Below, in pieces: positions 15,930 to 24,156 of a stretch of DNA of 64,000 nt; position 1 is the stretch's first letter; each line of letters starts with the position of its first letter. Origin of the DNA: Streptomyces sp. NBC_00576 (lineage in GTDB: Bacteria > Actinomycetota > Actinomycetes > Streptomycetales > Streptomycetaceae); NCBI RefSeq assembly GCF_036345175.1, contig NZ_CP107780.1, positions 9,114,001 through 9,178,000 of the forward strand, read 5' to 3'. The notes beneath the pieces were generated by a model. The model saw only the letters and a list, made by a program, of their open reading frames with translations. It was not told where the DNA came from and ran no database searches. The translations under genes and the position numbers were made by a program.

Positions 15930-16889
15930 CTAGCTGCGTGCCCGCTGGGTGACGGCGATACAGACGAGCACGGCCGCCGCCGTCAGCGGGGCGGCCGGCG
16001 TCAGCTGCTCGCCCAGCAGCAGGACCGACCACACCAGTGTGAGCAGGGGCTGCGCCAACTGCAACTGGCTGGCCTTCGGAATACCGATTGCGGCCATGCC
16101 CCGGTACCAGACGACCAGGCCGAGGAACTGCGACCCCGCCGCCACCCACAGCAGCCCGAGCACGCTGTGCGCGGTGAGCTGTACGGGCTCGTACGACAGT
16201 GCCAGCGCGGCGGCGGGCGCGGTGACCGGCAGGCACAGCACCAGTGCCCAGCCGATGACCTGCCAGCCCGGCATGACCCGGGCCAGTCGGCCCCCCTCGG
16301 TGTAGCCGGCCGCGCACACCAGCAGGGCGCCGAAGAGATAGGCGTCGGCGCTGGTCAGGGCGCCGCCGCTCTGCTGCACGGTGAACGCGAGAACGGCCGC
16401 CGCGCCCGCCAGGGCCGCCGCCCAGAAGGTGCGCGAGGGGCGGGTGCCCATGCGTAGCGCCGAGAAGAGGGCCGTCGTCAGCGGCAGCAGGCCGACCACG
16501 ACGGCGGCGTGCGATGTGGTCGAGGTCTGCAGGGCGAGCGTGGTGAGGAGCGGGAAGCCGACGACGACCCCGGCGGCGACGACCGCGAGCCCCGCCCAGC
16601 AGCGGCGGGCAGGAAGCGGCGCGCGCACCGCCAGCAGACAGCCACCCGCGATGACCGCCGCCAGGACGGACCGCACGGCCACCAGCGACCACGGACCGAA
16701 GCCCTCCAGCCCCCAGGCCGTCGCCGGGAAGGTGAGTGAGAAGGCGGTGACGCCGAGAGCGGCCTGAAGGGTTCCGGAACGGGAGGCCGGAGGCTTCCCG
16801 GACAGTGGACCGGCGGGGGCGCCCGGGGTCTCGGTGCGCCTGCTGACCGCTATCGGAGTCGGTGCGGTAGCGCTATCGTGTGCTCTCAT
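15930..16889 (-). CDS. EamA/DMT-family membrane transporter
   Basis: 319 residues with about ten hydrophobic helices in two EamA halves (ALGVTAFSLTFPATAWGLEG; VAVRSVLAAVIAGGCLLAV; AVVVGLLPLTTALFSALRMG; second half SVLGLLWVAAGSQFLGLVVWY; PLLTLVWSVLLLGEQLTPAA). Such proteins export amino acids or small metabolites. It is divergent from a MocR-type regulator, a common arrangement for regulated exporters. The two ATG codons overlap on opposite strands (CATG), so the real start may lie a little downstream; no good ribosome site is visible for this ATG. Confidence 0.85.
   Translation of the reverse strand: MRAHDSATAPTPIAVSRRTETPGAPAGPLSGKPPASRSGTLQAALGVTAFSLTFPATAWGLEGFGPWSLVAVRSVLAAVIAGGCLLAVRAPLPARRCWAGLAVVAAGVVVGFPLLTTLALQTSTTSHAAVVVGLLPLTTALFSALRMGTRPSRTFWAAALAGAAAVLAFTVQQSGGALTSADAYLFGALLVCAAGYTEGGRLARVMPGWQVIGWALVLCLPVTAPAAALALSYEPVQLTAHSVLGLLWVAAGSQFLGLVVWYRGMAAIGIPKASQLQLAQPLLTLVWSVLLLGEQLTPAAPLTAAAVLVCIAVTQRARS
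16848..16878 (+). promoter_or_regulatory. Direct repeat CGCTATCG x2 upstream of the MocR gene
   Basis: The octamer CGCTATCG occurs at 16848-16855 and 16871-16878, 23 bp apart, about two helical turns, immediately before the regulator start. MocR/GntR-aminotransferase regulators often bind direct repeats, so this is a candidate operator for auto- and divergent regulation. Confidence 0.4.
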
Positions 16890-18351
16890 GCAAGAGCGTA
16901 GCAGTGTCGGTGAACTGGCGAATCGGCTGCGACAGGAACTCAACCGCTACTCTCCAGGTGGAAAGCTGCCATCGAGCAGGGTGCTGGTGGAGCGCTTCCG
17001 GGTGAGCCCGGTGACCGTCTCCAGAGCGCTCGCCCAACTGGCCGCCGAGGGTCTGGTCGTGACCCGCCCGGGGGCCGGCGCGTACCGCGCGGAGGCCCGG
17101 CCCTCGTCCGCCCCCGCCGGGGACACCTCCTGGCAGGAGGTCGCCCTGAGCGCGGACGGCGCCGCCGACCTCGTACCGCGCACGGTGAACGCCGCCGGTG
17201 TCGTCGTATCGCTCGCCGCGCCGCCGCCCGGCGTGATCGAGTTCAACGGAGGCTATCTGCACCCCTCCCTCCAGCCCGAGCGGGCGATGGCGGCGGCCCT
17301 CTCACGTGCCGGACGCCGTCCCGGGGCGTGGGGCCGGCCGCCCCTGGACGGGCTGCCGGAACTGCGCGAGTGGTTCGCGCGGGGCATCGGCGGCGCCGTC
17401 ACGGCGGCCGAGGTGCTGATCACGGCGGGCGGCCAGGCGGGCCTGACGACAGCCCTGCGAGCCCTCGCCCCGCCCGGCGCCCCGGTACTGGTCGAGTCGC
17501 CCACCTACCCCGGCATGCTGGCGATCGCCCGCGCGGCCGGCCTGCGCCCGGTGCCGGTCCCGATGGACGCGGACGGGGTGCGCCCGCCGCTGTTGGCCGA
17601 CGCGTTCCGGGCGACCGGCGCCCGGGTGTTCGTCTGCCAGCCCCTGTTCCAGAACCCGACCGGCGCCGTGCTCGCGCCCGAACGGCGCGCGGAGGTGCTG
17701 CGGATCGCCCGCGAGGCCGGTGCCTTCGTGATCGAGGACGACTTCGTACGGCGGCTGGTGCACGAGGACGCGGCGCCACTGCCGCGCCCGCTCGCGGCGG
17801 AGGACCCCGACGGTGTGGTCGTCCACGTCGGCTCGCTCACCAAGGCGACCTCGCCGAGCTTCCGGGTGAGCGCGCTCGCGGCCCGGGGTCCGGTGCTGGA
17901 ACGGCTGCGCGCCATCCAGATCGTCGACACCTTCTTCGTCCCTCGCCCGCTGCAGGAAGCGGCCCTGGAACTCGTCGGCTCACCGGCCTGGCCCCGTCAT
18001 CTGCGCGCGGTGTCAACGGAGTTGAGGGTCCGTCGGGATGCCATGACGTCCGCGCTGCTGACCGCCCTTCCCCAACTGTCCCTGCCCCACATCCCCTCGG
18101 GGGGCTACCACCTCTGGCTTCGCCTCGCCGACGGTACTGGGGGCACCTCCCAGGCTTTCGGCTCCGGGGGAGAGTCCGCCCTTGTCGCGGCCGCACTGCG
18201 CGCGGGCGTCGCGATCACCCCCGGCCGTCCCTACTTCAGCGCCGAACCCCCGGCGTCACACGTGCGGTTGAGCTTCGCGGCGGTCGCGGGGACGGGGGAG
18301 ATCGGGGAGGGGGTACGGAGGCTGCGTACGGCCTGTGACGAGGTGCTGTGA
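16888..18351 (+). CDS. MocR-type GntR/aminotransferase transcriptional regulator
   Basis: 487 residues. The N-terminal GntR winged helix (residues 1-70: GELANRLRQELNRYSPGGKLPSSRVLVERFRVS, AQLAAEGLVVTRPGAGAY) is joined to a fold-type I aminotransferase domain. The latter has GGQAGLTTALRALAPPGAPV, ESPTYPGMLAIARAAGL, QPLFQNPTGAVL, FVIEDDFVRRL and the PLP-lysine region GSLTKATSPSFRVSAL. These proteins use PLP as a ligand. Codons for about 13 residues near position 420 (TGGTSQAFGSGGE) come from a small dispersed DNA repeat. It probably controls the divergent exporter. Confidence 0.9.
   Translation: MQERSSVGELANRLRQELNRYSPGGKLPSSRVLVERFRVSPVTVSRALAQLAAEGLVVTRPGAGAYRAEARPSSAPAGDTSWQEVALSADGAADLVPRTVNAAGVVVSLAAPPPGVIEFNGGYLHPSLQPERAMAAALSRAGRRPGAWGRPPLDGLPELREWFARGIGGAVTAAEVLITAGGQAGLTTALRALAPPGAPVLVESPTYPGMLAIARAAGLRPVPVPMDADGVRPPLLADAFRATGARVFVCQPLFQNPTGAVLAPERRAEVLRIAREAGAFVIEDDFVRRLVHEDAAPLPRPLAAEDPDGVVVHVGSLTKATSPSFRVSALAARGPVLERLRAIQIVDTFFVPRPLQEAALELVGSPAWPRHLRAVSTELRVRRDAMTSALLTALPQLSLPHIPSGGYHLWLRLADGTGGTSQAFGSGGESALVAAALRAGVAITPGRPYFSAEPPASHVRLSFAAVAGTGEIGEGVRRLRTACDEVL
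18136..18174 (+). repeat. Small dispersed element inside the MocR coding sequence
   Basis: It starts with ACTGGGGGCACCTCCCAGGC and ends GGGGGAGA(G), with a hairpin-forming CTGGG..CCCAG core. The same 20-bp head and the GGGGGAGA tail appear at 25218-25257 between argC and argJ. Here it is read in frame and adds a Gly/Ser-rich loop to the protein. Confidence 0.7.
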
Positions 18352-18415
18352 GGCGGGGTGGGCCGCGGAGAAAAACGGTTCGACACGGCGGGCCGGGACG
18401 AGGGAACCTCCGGGC

Positions 18416-18856
18416 ATGAGCGACGACGCCCCCGCCCTCCCCGAGGGCTACGAGATCTCCGTCGATCCTGCCCGGGTCGATGTCGAGCGTGTGCACCGCT
18501 GGCTGTCGACCGACGCCTACTGGGCGTTGGACCGGCCCCGGGCGAAGTTCGAGGACGTGATCGCGCACTCGCTCAACTTCGGGGTGTACGACTCGACTTC
18601 GGGGGAGCAGGTGGCGTACGCGCGGGTGGTGACCGATCAAGGGCTCTTCGCGTGGCTGTGCGATGTGTATGTCGACCGGTCGGCGCGGGGCACGGGCGTC
18701 GGTACGGCGATGGTGCGCGAGGTGCGCGATCACCTCGGGGCGCTCGGGGTGCACCGCATCCTGCTCGCCACGCACGACGCGCATGGCGTCTACGAGAAGA
18801 TCGGTTTCCGGCCGCTCGCCAAACCCGATCAATGGATGGCGCTCTACTTCGAGTGA
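18416..18856 (+). CDS. GNAT family N-acetyltransferase
   Basis: 146 residues. The GNAT core has YWALDRPRAKFEDVIAHSLNFGVYD, VAYARVVTDQGLFAWLCDVYVD, the acetyl-CoA-binding loop RGTGVGTAMVREV (R/Q-x-x-G-x-G/A) and the C-terminal LLATHDAHGVYEKIGFRPL. It is expected to acetylate an amine; the target is unknown. The start MSDDAPALPEGYE is chosen because the upstream frame is read from inside the regulator gene. Confidence 0.9.
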   Translation: MSDDAPALPEGYEISVDPARVDVERVHRWLSTDAYWALDRPRAKFEDVIAHSLNFGVYDSTSGEQVAYARVVTDQGLFAWLCDVYVDRSARGTGVGTAMVREVRDHLGALGVHRILLATHDAHGVYEKIGFRPLAKPDQWMALYFE

Positions 18857-18975
18857 AGCCCTCGTGGAGCAGACGTAAAGCCTTTGTGGGGATCGGGCAG
18901 GGGTCGGCGCGTACCCTCGATAACTCCTGAGTAACGCCACTTGACCTGCGAACTTTCCCGGCCCACCATCGCCGC

Positions 18976-19569
18976 ATGCAACTTCGGGTCACCTTCGTCG
19001 CCGCCGCGCGCAGCTCACCGCTGCTCGCCGAGCGCTTCGACGACGACCGGCCGCTGGACCAGGCCGGCTGGGACGAGGTGCAGCGCGCCGCCCAGGATCT
19101 GGTGCCACTGGCGGCGGCCGAGCTGCGCTACTGCTCGCCGACGCCCCGCAGCCGGGCCACCGGGGACGCGCTCGGCTACGGGCCGCTGGTCCAGCTGGCC
19201 CTGCGCGACTGTGACATGGGCCGCTGGCGAGGGCTCACCCTCGGCGAGGCGATGGCCCGGGAGCCCGAGTCCGTGGATACCTGGCTCGCCGATCCGCGCG
19301 CCACGCCCCACGGTGGTGAGTCGCTGCTGGACTTCATCTCGCGCGTCGGCGGCTGGCTCGACACCCGGCCCCTCGACGACGGCGGCCGGATCGTTGCCGT
19401 GGCCGAACCCTCGGTCATCCGGGCGGCCCTCGTCTACGTCCTGAAGGCACCGCCCTCGACCTACTGGAACCTCGACGTCCGCCCCTTGTCCACGACCGTC
19501 GTCACAGGCCGCAAGGGTCGCTGGAACCTTCGCTTCGAGAGTGTGCTCACTCAGTCGGTGCGTGGCTAG
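18976..19569 (+). CDS. Histidine phosphatase-fold protein lacking the catalytic RHG
   Basis: 197 residues with the layout of branch-1 histidine phosphatases: a first beta strand (QLRVTFVAAARSSPLLAERF), LDQAGWDEVQRAAQDL, CSPTPRSRATGDALG (the conserved second Arg), MGRWRGLTLGEAMAREP, GGESLLDFISRVGGWL and AVAEPSVIRAALVYVL. The usual RHG at the first strand is AAR and the second catalytic His (SHGG) is replaced by AEPS, so it is unlikely to be an active phosphoryl-transfer enzyme. A binding or sensory role is inference. Its stop codon overlaps that of the convergent gene. Confidence 0.75.
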   Translation: MQLRVTFVAAARSSPLLAERFDDDRPLDQAGWDEVQRAAQDLVPLAAAELRYCSPTPRSRATGDALGYGPLVQLALRDCDMGRWRGLTLGEAMAREPESVDTWLADPRATPHGGESLLDFISRVGGWLDTRPLDDGGRIVAVAEPSVIRAALVYVLKAPPSTYWNLDVRPLSTTVVTGRKGRWNLRFESVLTQSVRG

Positions 19570-20024
19570 ACCGTGGTGCGGCGTGTGTAGTCGGTGGTGA
19601 GGACGAGATCTTTGGCCGGGCCCGCCACCCGCCACACCGTCCGCCAGTGGTCCGCGTCCAGGACCGTGAACTCGCCGCGGTAGAGATCGGCCGCGCAAGG
19701 GTGGTCGGTGACCCATCGGCCCGACGTCAGGTCCAGGTCGTGAAACGGGCGGCCGTCCGCGAAACGTACGTCGGCGGTGCCCGGGGCGGTGCCCGGGAGG
19801 AAGTGGAGCATCCGCTCGGCGGGGCGGGCGACACCCTGCCACACGAACGTGCCGGACTCATGGTGCAACAGGCCGCTCCGGCCCGTGTCGTGCAACGGGC
19901 TGAACGTCGTGGTGCCGGTGAAAGTGCCCTCGTCCGCGCCCGCGAGATCCTGCACCGACCGTTCCAGCAGCCAGCCCCCCGCCAGATATGGCAGCGCATC
20001 AGGCACTGGCCGGAACTCGCCCAC
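19566..20024 (-). CDS. DUF6314 family protein
   Basis: 152 residues. The pattern LPYLAGGWLLERSVQDLAGADEG, FTGTTTFSPL, FADGRPFHDLDLTSGRW, HPCAADLYRGEF and WRVAGPAKDLVLTTDYTR fits DUF6314, a small beta-rich (lipocalin-like) family with no known function. The stop overlaps the stop of the rightward phosphatase-fold gene by two bases, so the two are tightly convergent. Confidence 0.75.
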   Translation of the reverse strand: MGEFRPVPDALPYLAGGWLLERSVQDLAGADEGTFTGTTTFSPLHDTGRSGLLHHESGTFVWQGVARPAERMLHFLPGTAPGTADVRFADGRPFHDLDLTSGRWVTDHPCAADLYRGEFTVLDADHWRTVWRVAGPAKDLVLTTDYTRRTTV

Positions 20025-20157
20025 GCCGCCCCCTCTCCGAACCCTCGAGTTGCCGCACGCCCCATTGACGCACTCCGGTCACATACCTATGTTGCCGTTC
20101 GAAGTGCTGATCATTGTCCGGTATCCCGAACTGCATCGACAGAGCCGCGGAGTATCC

Positions 20158-22632
20158 ATGTCACGCACACGCACCCGCTGGAGACTAGGTCTCACGGCCG
20201 CCGCAATCCTGGTGGTCTCGGCGGTCGTTCCCACCTCGGCCGGCGCCGAGGATGTCACCGACTACGCCGTCACCGTGGACCCGGCCGCCAAGGGCGCCAA
20301 GATCGACGACACGATGTACGGCGTCTTCTTCGAGGACATCAACCGGGCCGCCGACGGCGGTCTGTACGCCGAACTCGTGCAGAACCGATCCTTCGAGTAC
20401 TCCACCGCCGACAACCGCTCGTACACGCCCCTCACCTCCTGGGCCGTCAGCGGTACGGCGACGGCCCTTGACGACGACGGGCGCCTGAACGCCCGTAACC
20501 GCACGTACCTCTCCCTGGGCGCCGGCTCGTCCGTCACCAACTCCGGTTACAACACCGGGATCAGGGTCGAGGACGGCAAGAAGTACGACTTCTCCCTCTG
20601 GGCCCGGGCCGACCAGGCCGGCGCGCTCACCGTCTCCCTCACCGACACCGGGGGCACCCTCGCCGAGGCCCGCCAGGTCGCGGTGAAGGGCGGCTGGGCC
20701 AAGTACCGGGCGCGGTTCACCGCGACCCGCTCCAGCACCGCCGGTCGGCTGACGGTCGCGACGGACAACTCCGTTGCCCTGGACATGATTTCGCTGCTGC
20801 CCCGGGACACCTACAAGGGCCACGGGCTGCGCAGGGATCTCGCCGAGAAGATCGCCGCGCTCGATCCCGGCTTCGTGCGCTTCCCGGGCGGCTGCCTGGT
20901 CAACACCGGGTCCATGCAGGACTACAGCGAGGCGTCCAACTGGGAGCGCAAGCGCTCGTACCAGTGGAAGGACACCGTCGGGCCCGTCGAGCAGCGCGCC
21001 ACCAACTCCAACTTCTGGGGCTACAACCAGAGTTACGGCCTCGGCTACTACGAGTACTTCCAGTTCTCGGAGGACATCGGCGCGATGCCGCTGCCCGTCG
21101 TCCCGGCACTGGTCACCGGCTGCGGGCAGAACAAGGCCGTCGTCGACGAGGCGCTGCTCAAGCGGCACATCCAGGACACCCTCGATCTGATCGAGTTCGC
21201 CAACGGGCCGGTGACGAGCGAGTGGGGCCGCAAGCGGGCGCAGCTGGGCCATCCCAAGCCCTTCCACCTCACCCACCTCGAGGTGGGCAACGAGGAGAAC
21301 CTGCCGAACGAGTTCTTCGCCCGCTTCACGGAGTTCCGGACCGCCATCGAGGCCAAGTACCCCGACATCACGATCATCTCCAACTCCGGTCCGGACGACA
21401 GCGGTTCGACCTTCGACACCGCATGGAAGCTCAACCGGGACGCGAACGTCGACATGGTCGACGAGCACTACTACAACAGCACGAACTGGTTCCTCCAGAA
21501 CAACGACCGCTACGACTCGTACGACAGGAACGGCCCCAAGGTCTTCCTCGGCGAGTACGCCTCCGGCGGCAACACCTTCAAGAACGCCCTCTCCGAGGCC
21601 GCGTTCATGACCGGCCTGGAGCGCAACGCGGACGTCGTCAAGCTCGCCTCGTACGCCCCGTTGCTCTCCAACGAGGACTATGTGCAGTGGCGTCCGGACA
21701 TGATCTGGTTCAACAACCACGCGTCCTGGGGCTCCCCCTCGTACGAGGTGCAGAAGCTGTTCATGAACAACGTCGGTGACCGCGTGGTGCCCACCACCGC
21801 CACCGGCACGCCCTCGGTGAGCGGCCCGATCGCGGGCGCCGTCGGCCTGTCGACGTGGGCGACCACGGCGGCGTACGACGATGTGAAGGTCACCGGCGCG
21901 GACGGCACGGCGCTGCTGACCGACGACTTCTCGGGTGACGCCTCCCGGTGGACCCACACCGGGGGCGGCAGCTGGACGGTCCAGGACGGACAGTACGTCC
22001 AGACGGACGTCGCCGCCGAGAACACCATGGTCTCCGCGGGCGACCCCGCCTGGCACGACTACGACCTGCATGTGAAGGCCACCAAGAAGTCGGGCAAGGA
22101 GGGCTTCCTCGTCGCCTTCGGGGTCAAGGACACCGGGAACTACTACTGGTGGAACCTGGGCGGCTGGAACAACACCCTCAATGCCGTCGAACAGGCCTCG
22201 GACGGCGGCAAGTCGACGCTCATGTCGAAGGCCGGCTCGATCGAGACGGGACGCGCCTACGACATCGACGTCAAGGTGCGCGGCCGGCAGGTCACCATGT
22301 ACCTCGACGGCCAGGAGTGGGGGAGCTTCACCGACGACAAGCCGGCCGAGCCGTTCCGCCAGATCGTCACCAAGGACGCGAAGACCGGCGATCTGATCGT
22401 CAAGGTCGTCAACGCCCAGGCGGCGCAGGCCCGTACGACGATCGACCTCGGCAAGGTGAAGGTCAGGTCCAAGGCCGCGGTGACCACGCTGGCCGCCGCG
22501 CCGGACGCGGTGAACAGCGAGACGGCGACCCCGGTGGCGCCGGTGAGGTCGACGTTCACGGGCGTCGCGAGGAAGTTCACGTACACGTTCCCGGCGAACT
22601 CCGTCACCTTCCTGCGGATCAAGAAGGGGTGA
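20158..22632 (+). CDS. Secreted GH51 alpha-L-arabinofuranosidase with extra sugar-binding modules
   Basis: 824 residues. Signal peptide about 1-31 (LGLTAAAILVVSAVVPTSAGAE). A CBM4/9-like beta module (about 95-210) lies inside the N-terminal part. The GH51 catalytic barrel shows GFVRFPGGCLVN, the acid/base region HLEVGNEENLP and the nucleophile region KVFLGEYAS. Between about 580 and 760 sits a concanavalin-like module (LLTDDFSGDASRWTHTGGGSW; GKEGFLVAFGVKDTGNYYWWN), followed by the C-terminal beta sandwich. It removes arabinose from hemicellulose outside the cell. Length exceeds the ~500 residues of simple GH51 enzymes. Upstream frame rejected because the signal peptide marks the start. Confidence 0.92.
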   Translation: MSRTRTRWRLGLTAAAILVVSAVVPTSAGAEDVTDYAVTVDPAAKGAKIDDTMYGVFFEDINRAADGGLYAELVQNRSFEYSTADNRSYTPLTSWAVSGTATALDDDGRLNARNRTYLSLGAGSSVTNSGYNTGIRVEDGKKYDFSLWARADQAGALTVSLTDTGGTLAEARQVAVKGGWAKYRARFTATRSSTAGRLTVATDNSVALDMISLLPRDTYKGHGLRRDLAEKIAALDPGFVRFPGGCLVNTGSMQDYSEASNWERKRSYQWKDTVGPVEQRATNSNFWGYNQSYGLGYYEYFQFSEDIGAMPLPVVPALVTGCGQNKAVVDEALLKRHIQDTLDLIEFANGPVTSEWGRKRAQLGHPKPFHLTHLEVGNEENLPNEFFARFTEFRTAIEAKYPDITIISNSGPDDSGSTFDTAWKLNRDANVDMVDEHYYNSTNWFLQNNDRYDSYDRNGPKVFLGEYASGGNTFKNALSEAAFMTGLERNADVVKLASYAPLLSNEDYVQWRPDMIWFNNHASWGSPSYEVQKLFMNNVGDRVVPTTATGTPSVSGPIAGAVGLSTWATTAAYDDVKVTGADGTALLTDDFSGDASRWTHTGGGSWTVQDGQYVQTDVAAENTMVSAGDPAWHDYDLHVKATKKSGKEGFLVAFGVKDTGNYYWWNLGGWNNTLNAVEQASDGGKSTLMSKAGSIETGRAYDIDVKVRGRQVTMYLDGQEWGSFTDDKPAEPFRQIVTKDAKTGDLIVKVVNAQAAQARTTIDLGKVKVRSKAAVTTLAAAPDAVNSETATPVAPVRSTFTGVARKFTYTFPANSVTFLRIKKG

Positions 22633-22664
22633 CGGGAACTGGGTGACGGGAACGGCTGACCGGA

Positions 22665-22702
22665 CGGGTGGCCCAGGTGCCGGAGGGTGCCTGGGCCACC
22701 CG
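22665..22702. terminator. Bidirectional-type hairpin after the arabinofuranosidase gene
   Basis: CGGGTGGCCCAGG (22665-22677) pairs with CCTGGGCCACCCG (22690-22702), a perfect 13-bp stem between convergent units. Confidence 0.7.
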
Positions 22703-22718
22703 TACCCGGTTCGGCTGA

Positions 22719-23276
22719 TCAGCCGGTGGCCGCGACGGACGCCCCGTCGACGAGGACCGGCACCACCACGCTGGCGTCCGTCTCCGTGGCGATCGCCACG
22801 TCCTCGGGGAAGCCGCCGTCGACCAGTTCCCGGCCCGAGGTGCTCGCGAGTACGTCGGCGGCGGCGTCCGGGGCGGCGGTGCAGGCGGTGGCGACCGTAC
22901 CGGCCTCGGGCGAGAGGGACGTACGACCGCTGCCGTGGATGTCCAGCGAGGCGACTGCGGCGCCCGGCCCAGCAGGTCCTCCAGGGCCGGGCGCAGGCTG
23001 CCGTCGGGCCGGCGCTCACCGGCGGCGATCACATCGACCGGTCGCTCGGCCGTTCCGTGCCCGTGCCCGGTGGGCCACGTGCCGACGGTGGTGGCGTTGC
23101 GCAGACACGCTGCCGCCACCCTCGTCGTGCCGTCGGCCGCCGCCGGGATGGCCGAGCCGGTGGGGGACAGCAGCACCAGCCGGGGCCCGCCGCCCTACGG
23201 CCGACGGCGAGCCGGGCCTCCTTCTGCTAGGCGAAGGCCGTAGCCGTGTCGTCGCGCCACGGGCGCCCACGCGTCG
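22719..23276 (-). pseudogene. comB: Decayed comB (2-phosphosulfolactate phosphatase) remnant
   Basis: Three pieces of one ComB-like protein lie in different minus-strand frames. Near 23235-23262 the frame reads WRDDTATAFA then a TAG stop, then QKEARLAVGR. After a frame change near 23190 it reads LVLLSPTGSAI, VAAACLRNATTVGTW and VIAAGERRPDGSLRPALEDLLG. After a second change near 22960 it reads ASLDIHGSGRTSLSPEAGTV, STSGRELVDGGFPEDVAIAT and VVVPVLVDGASVAATG, then TGA at 22719. The N-terminal ~60 residues are missing where the VOC gene now ends. ComB removes phosphate from 2-phosphosulfolactate; this copy cannot make a functional enzyme unless the sequence has errors. Confidence 0.8.
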
Positions 23277-23297
23277 GGGTGCCGTCGAGGCTCCGCG

Positions 23298-24041
23298 TCA
23301 GGACGACCGGGCGAGGACGCAGAACTCGTGGCCCTCCGGGTCGGCCAGGCACGTCCACGGGACGTCGCCCTGGCCGACGTCGAGGTCGGTGGCGCCGAGG
23401 GCCCGCAGCCGGGCCACCTCCGCCGCTTTGTCGTCACCGGGGTCCGGCGCCAGGTCAAGATGGACGCGGTCCGGCACGGCCTTCACATCGGGCTTGCGGA
23501 GGAACTCGAGATAAGGGCCGACACCTCTGGTGTCGCGCAACACCGCATGATCGTCAGTCACCTCGTGCAGGGTCCAGTCCACCGCCTCGTCCCAGAACCG
23601 GGCCATGGCCCGGGGATCCACGCAGTCGACCACGATCGCGGCGATCGGTCCGGTGTCCCGGTAGACGTCCCGGGGCTCCAGCACGCAGAACTCGTTGCCC
23701 TCCGGGTCGGCGAGGACTGTCCACGGCACGTCGCCCTGGCCCACGTCGGCGGGAGTCGCGCCGAGAGCCTTCAGGCGCGCGACCAGCTCCGCCTGATGGG
23801 CCGCGGAGGTGGTGGCGAGATCGATGTGCACACGGTTCTTAGTCGTCGTCTTGGGTTCCGGGACGGCGATGACGTCGACGCATACGCCGGCCGGGTCCCG
23901 CCAGTCGAAGCCGACGGGTTGAACGGCGGTCGCGCCGGGCTCCGGGCTGGAGACCTGCCAGCCGAGCGCCTCCGCCCAGAACCGGCCGACCGCCGAGTCA
24001 TCAAGCGCCTTTATGTTCACCAGGACAGGTCGCAGCGTCAT
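23298..24041 (-). CDS. Tandem VOC (glyoxalase-like) domain protein
   Basis: 247 residues made of two homologous VOC halves: residues about 1-120 (VNIKALDDSAVGRFWAEALGW ... GQGDVPWTVLADPEGNEFCVLEP) and about 125-247 (IVVDCVDPRAMARFWDEAVDW ... GQGDVPWTCLADPEGHEFCVL). The repeated VPWT-LADPEG-EFCVL motif shows an internal duplication. VOC proteins bind metals or sequester antibiotics; the substrate is unknown. The start is placed at MTLRPVLVNIKAL. It is divergent from argC. Confidence 0.88.
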   Translation of the reverse strand: MTLRPVLVNIKALDDSAVGRFWAEALGWQVSSPEPGATAVQPVGFDWRDPAGVCVDVIAVPEPKTTTKNRVHIDLATTSAAHQAELVARLKALGATPADVGQGDVPWTVLADPEGNEFCVLEPRDVYRDTGPIAAIVVDCVDPRAMARFWDEAVDWTLHEVTDDHAVLRDTRGVGPYLEFLRKPDVKAVPDRVHLDLAPDPGDDKAAEVARLRALGATDLDVGQGDVPWTCLADPEGHEFCVLARSS

Positions 24042-24098
24042 GCCGATGATCCTAGGCACGGCCTGCTCCGGCATCGCCCGGCGCCGCATACTGATCCA

Positions 24099-24132
24099 CC
24101 ATATTGCATAAACGTGCAGCGAAACGTATAGT
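24099..24132 (+). promoter_or_regulatory. argC promoter overlapping an ARG box
   Basis: A sigma-70-type promoter TTGCAT (24104-24109), 17-base spacer and TATAGT (24127-24132) is visible. The -35 lies inside CCATATTGCATAAACGTGCA (24099-24118), which resembles the ArgR operator described for Streptomyces (CCATGCAT.., TTGCATA half-sites, from memory). ArgR is encoded at the end of this operon, so feedback repression by arginine is expected. Confidence 0.75.
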
Positions 24133-24156
24133 CATGCCATCGAGGAGGAGGGTTCC

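Noticed and set aside
20185..23019. A 944-codon frame antisense to the arabinofuranosidase gene
   Set aside because: No recognisable family, composition of a GC shadow, and it runs across the comB remnant and a terminator.
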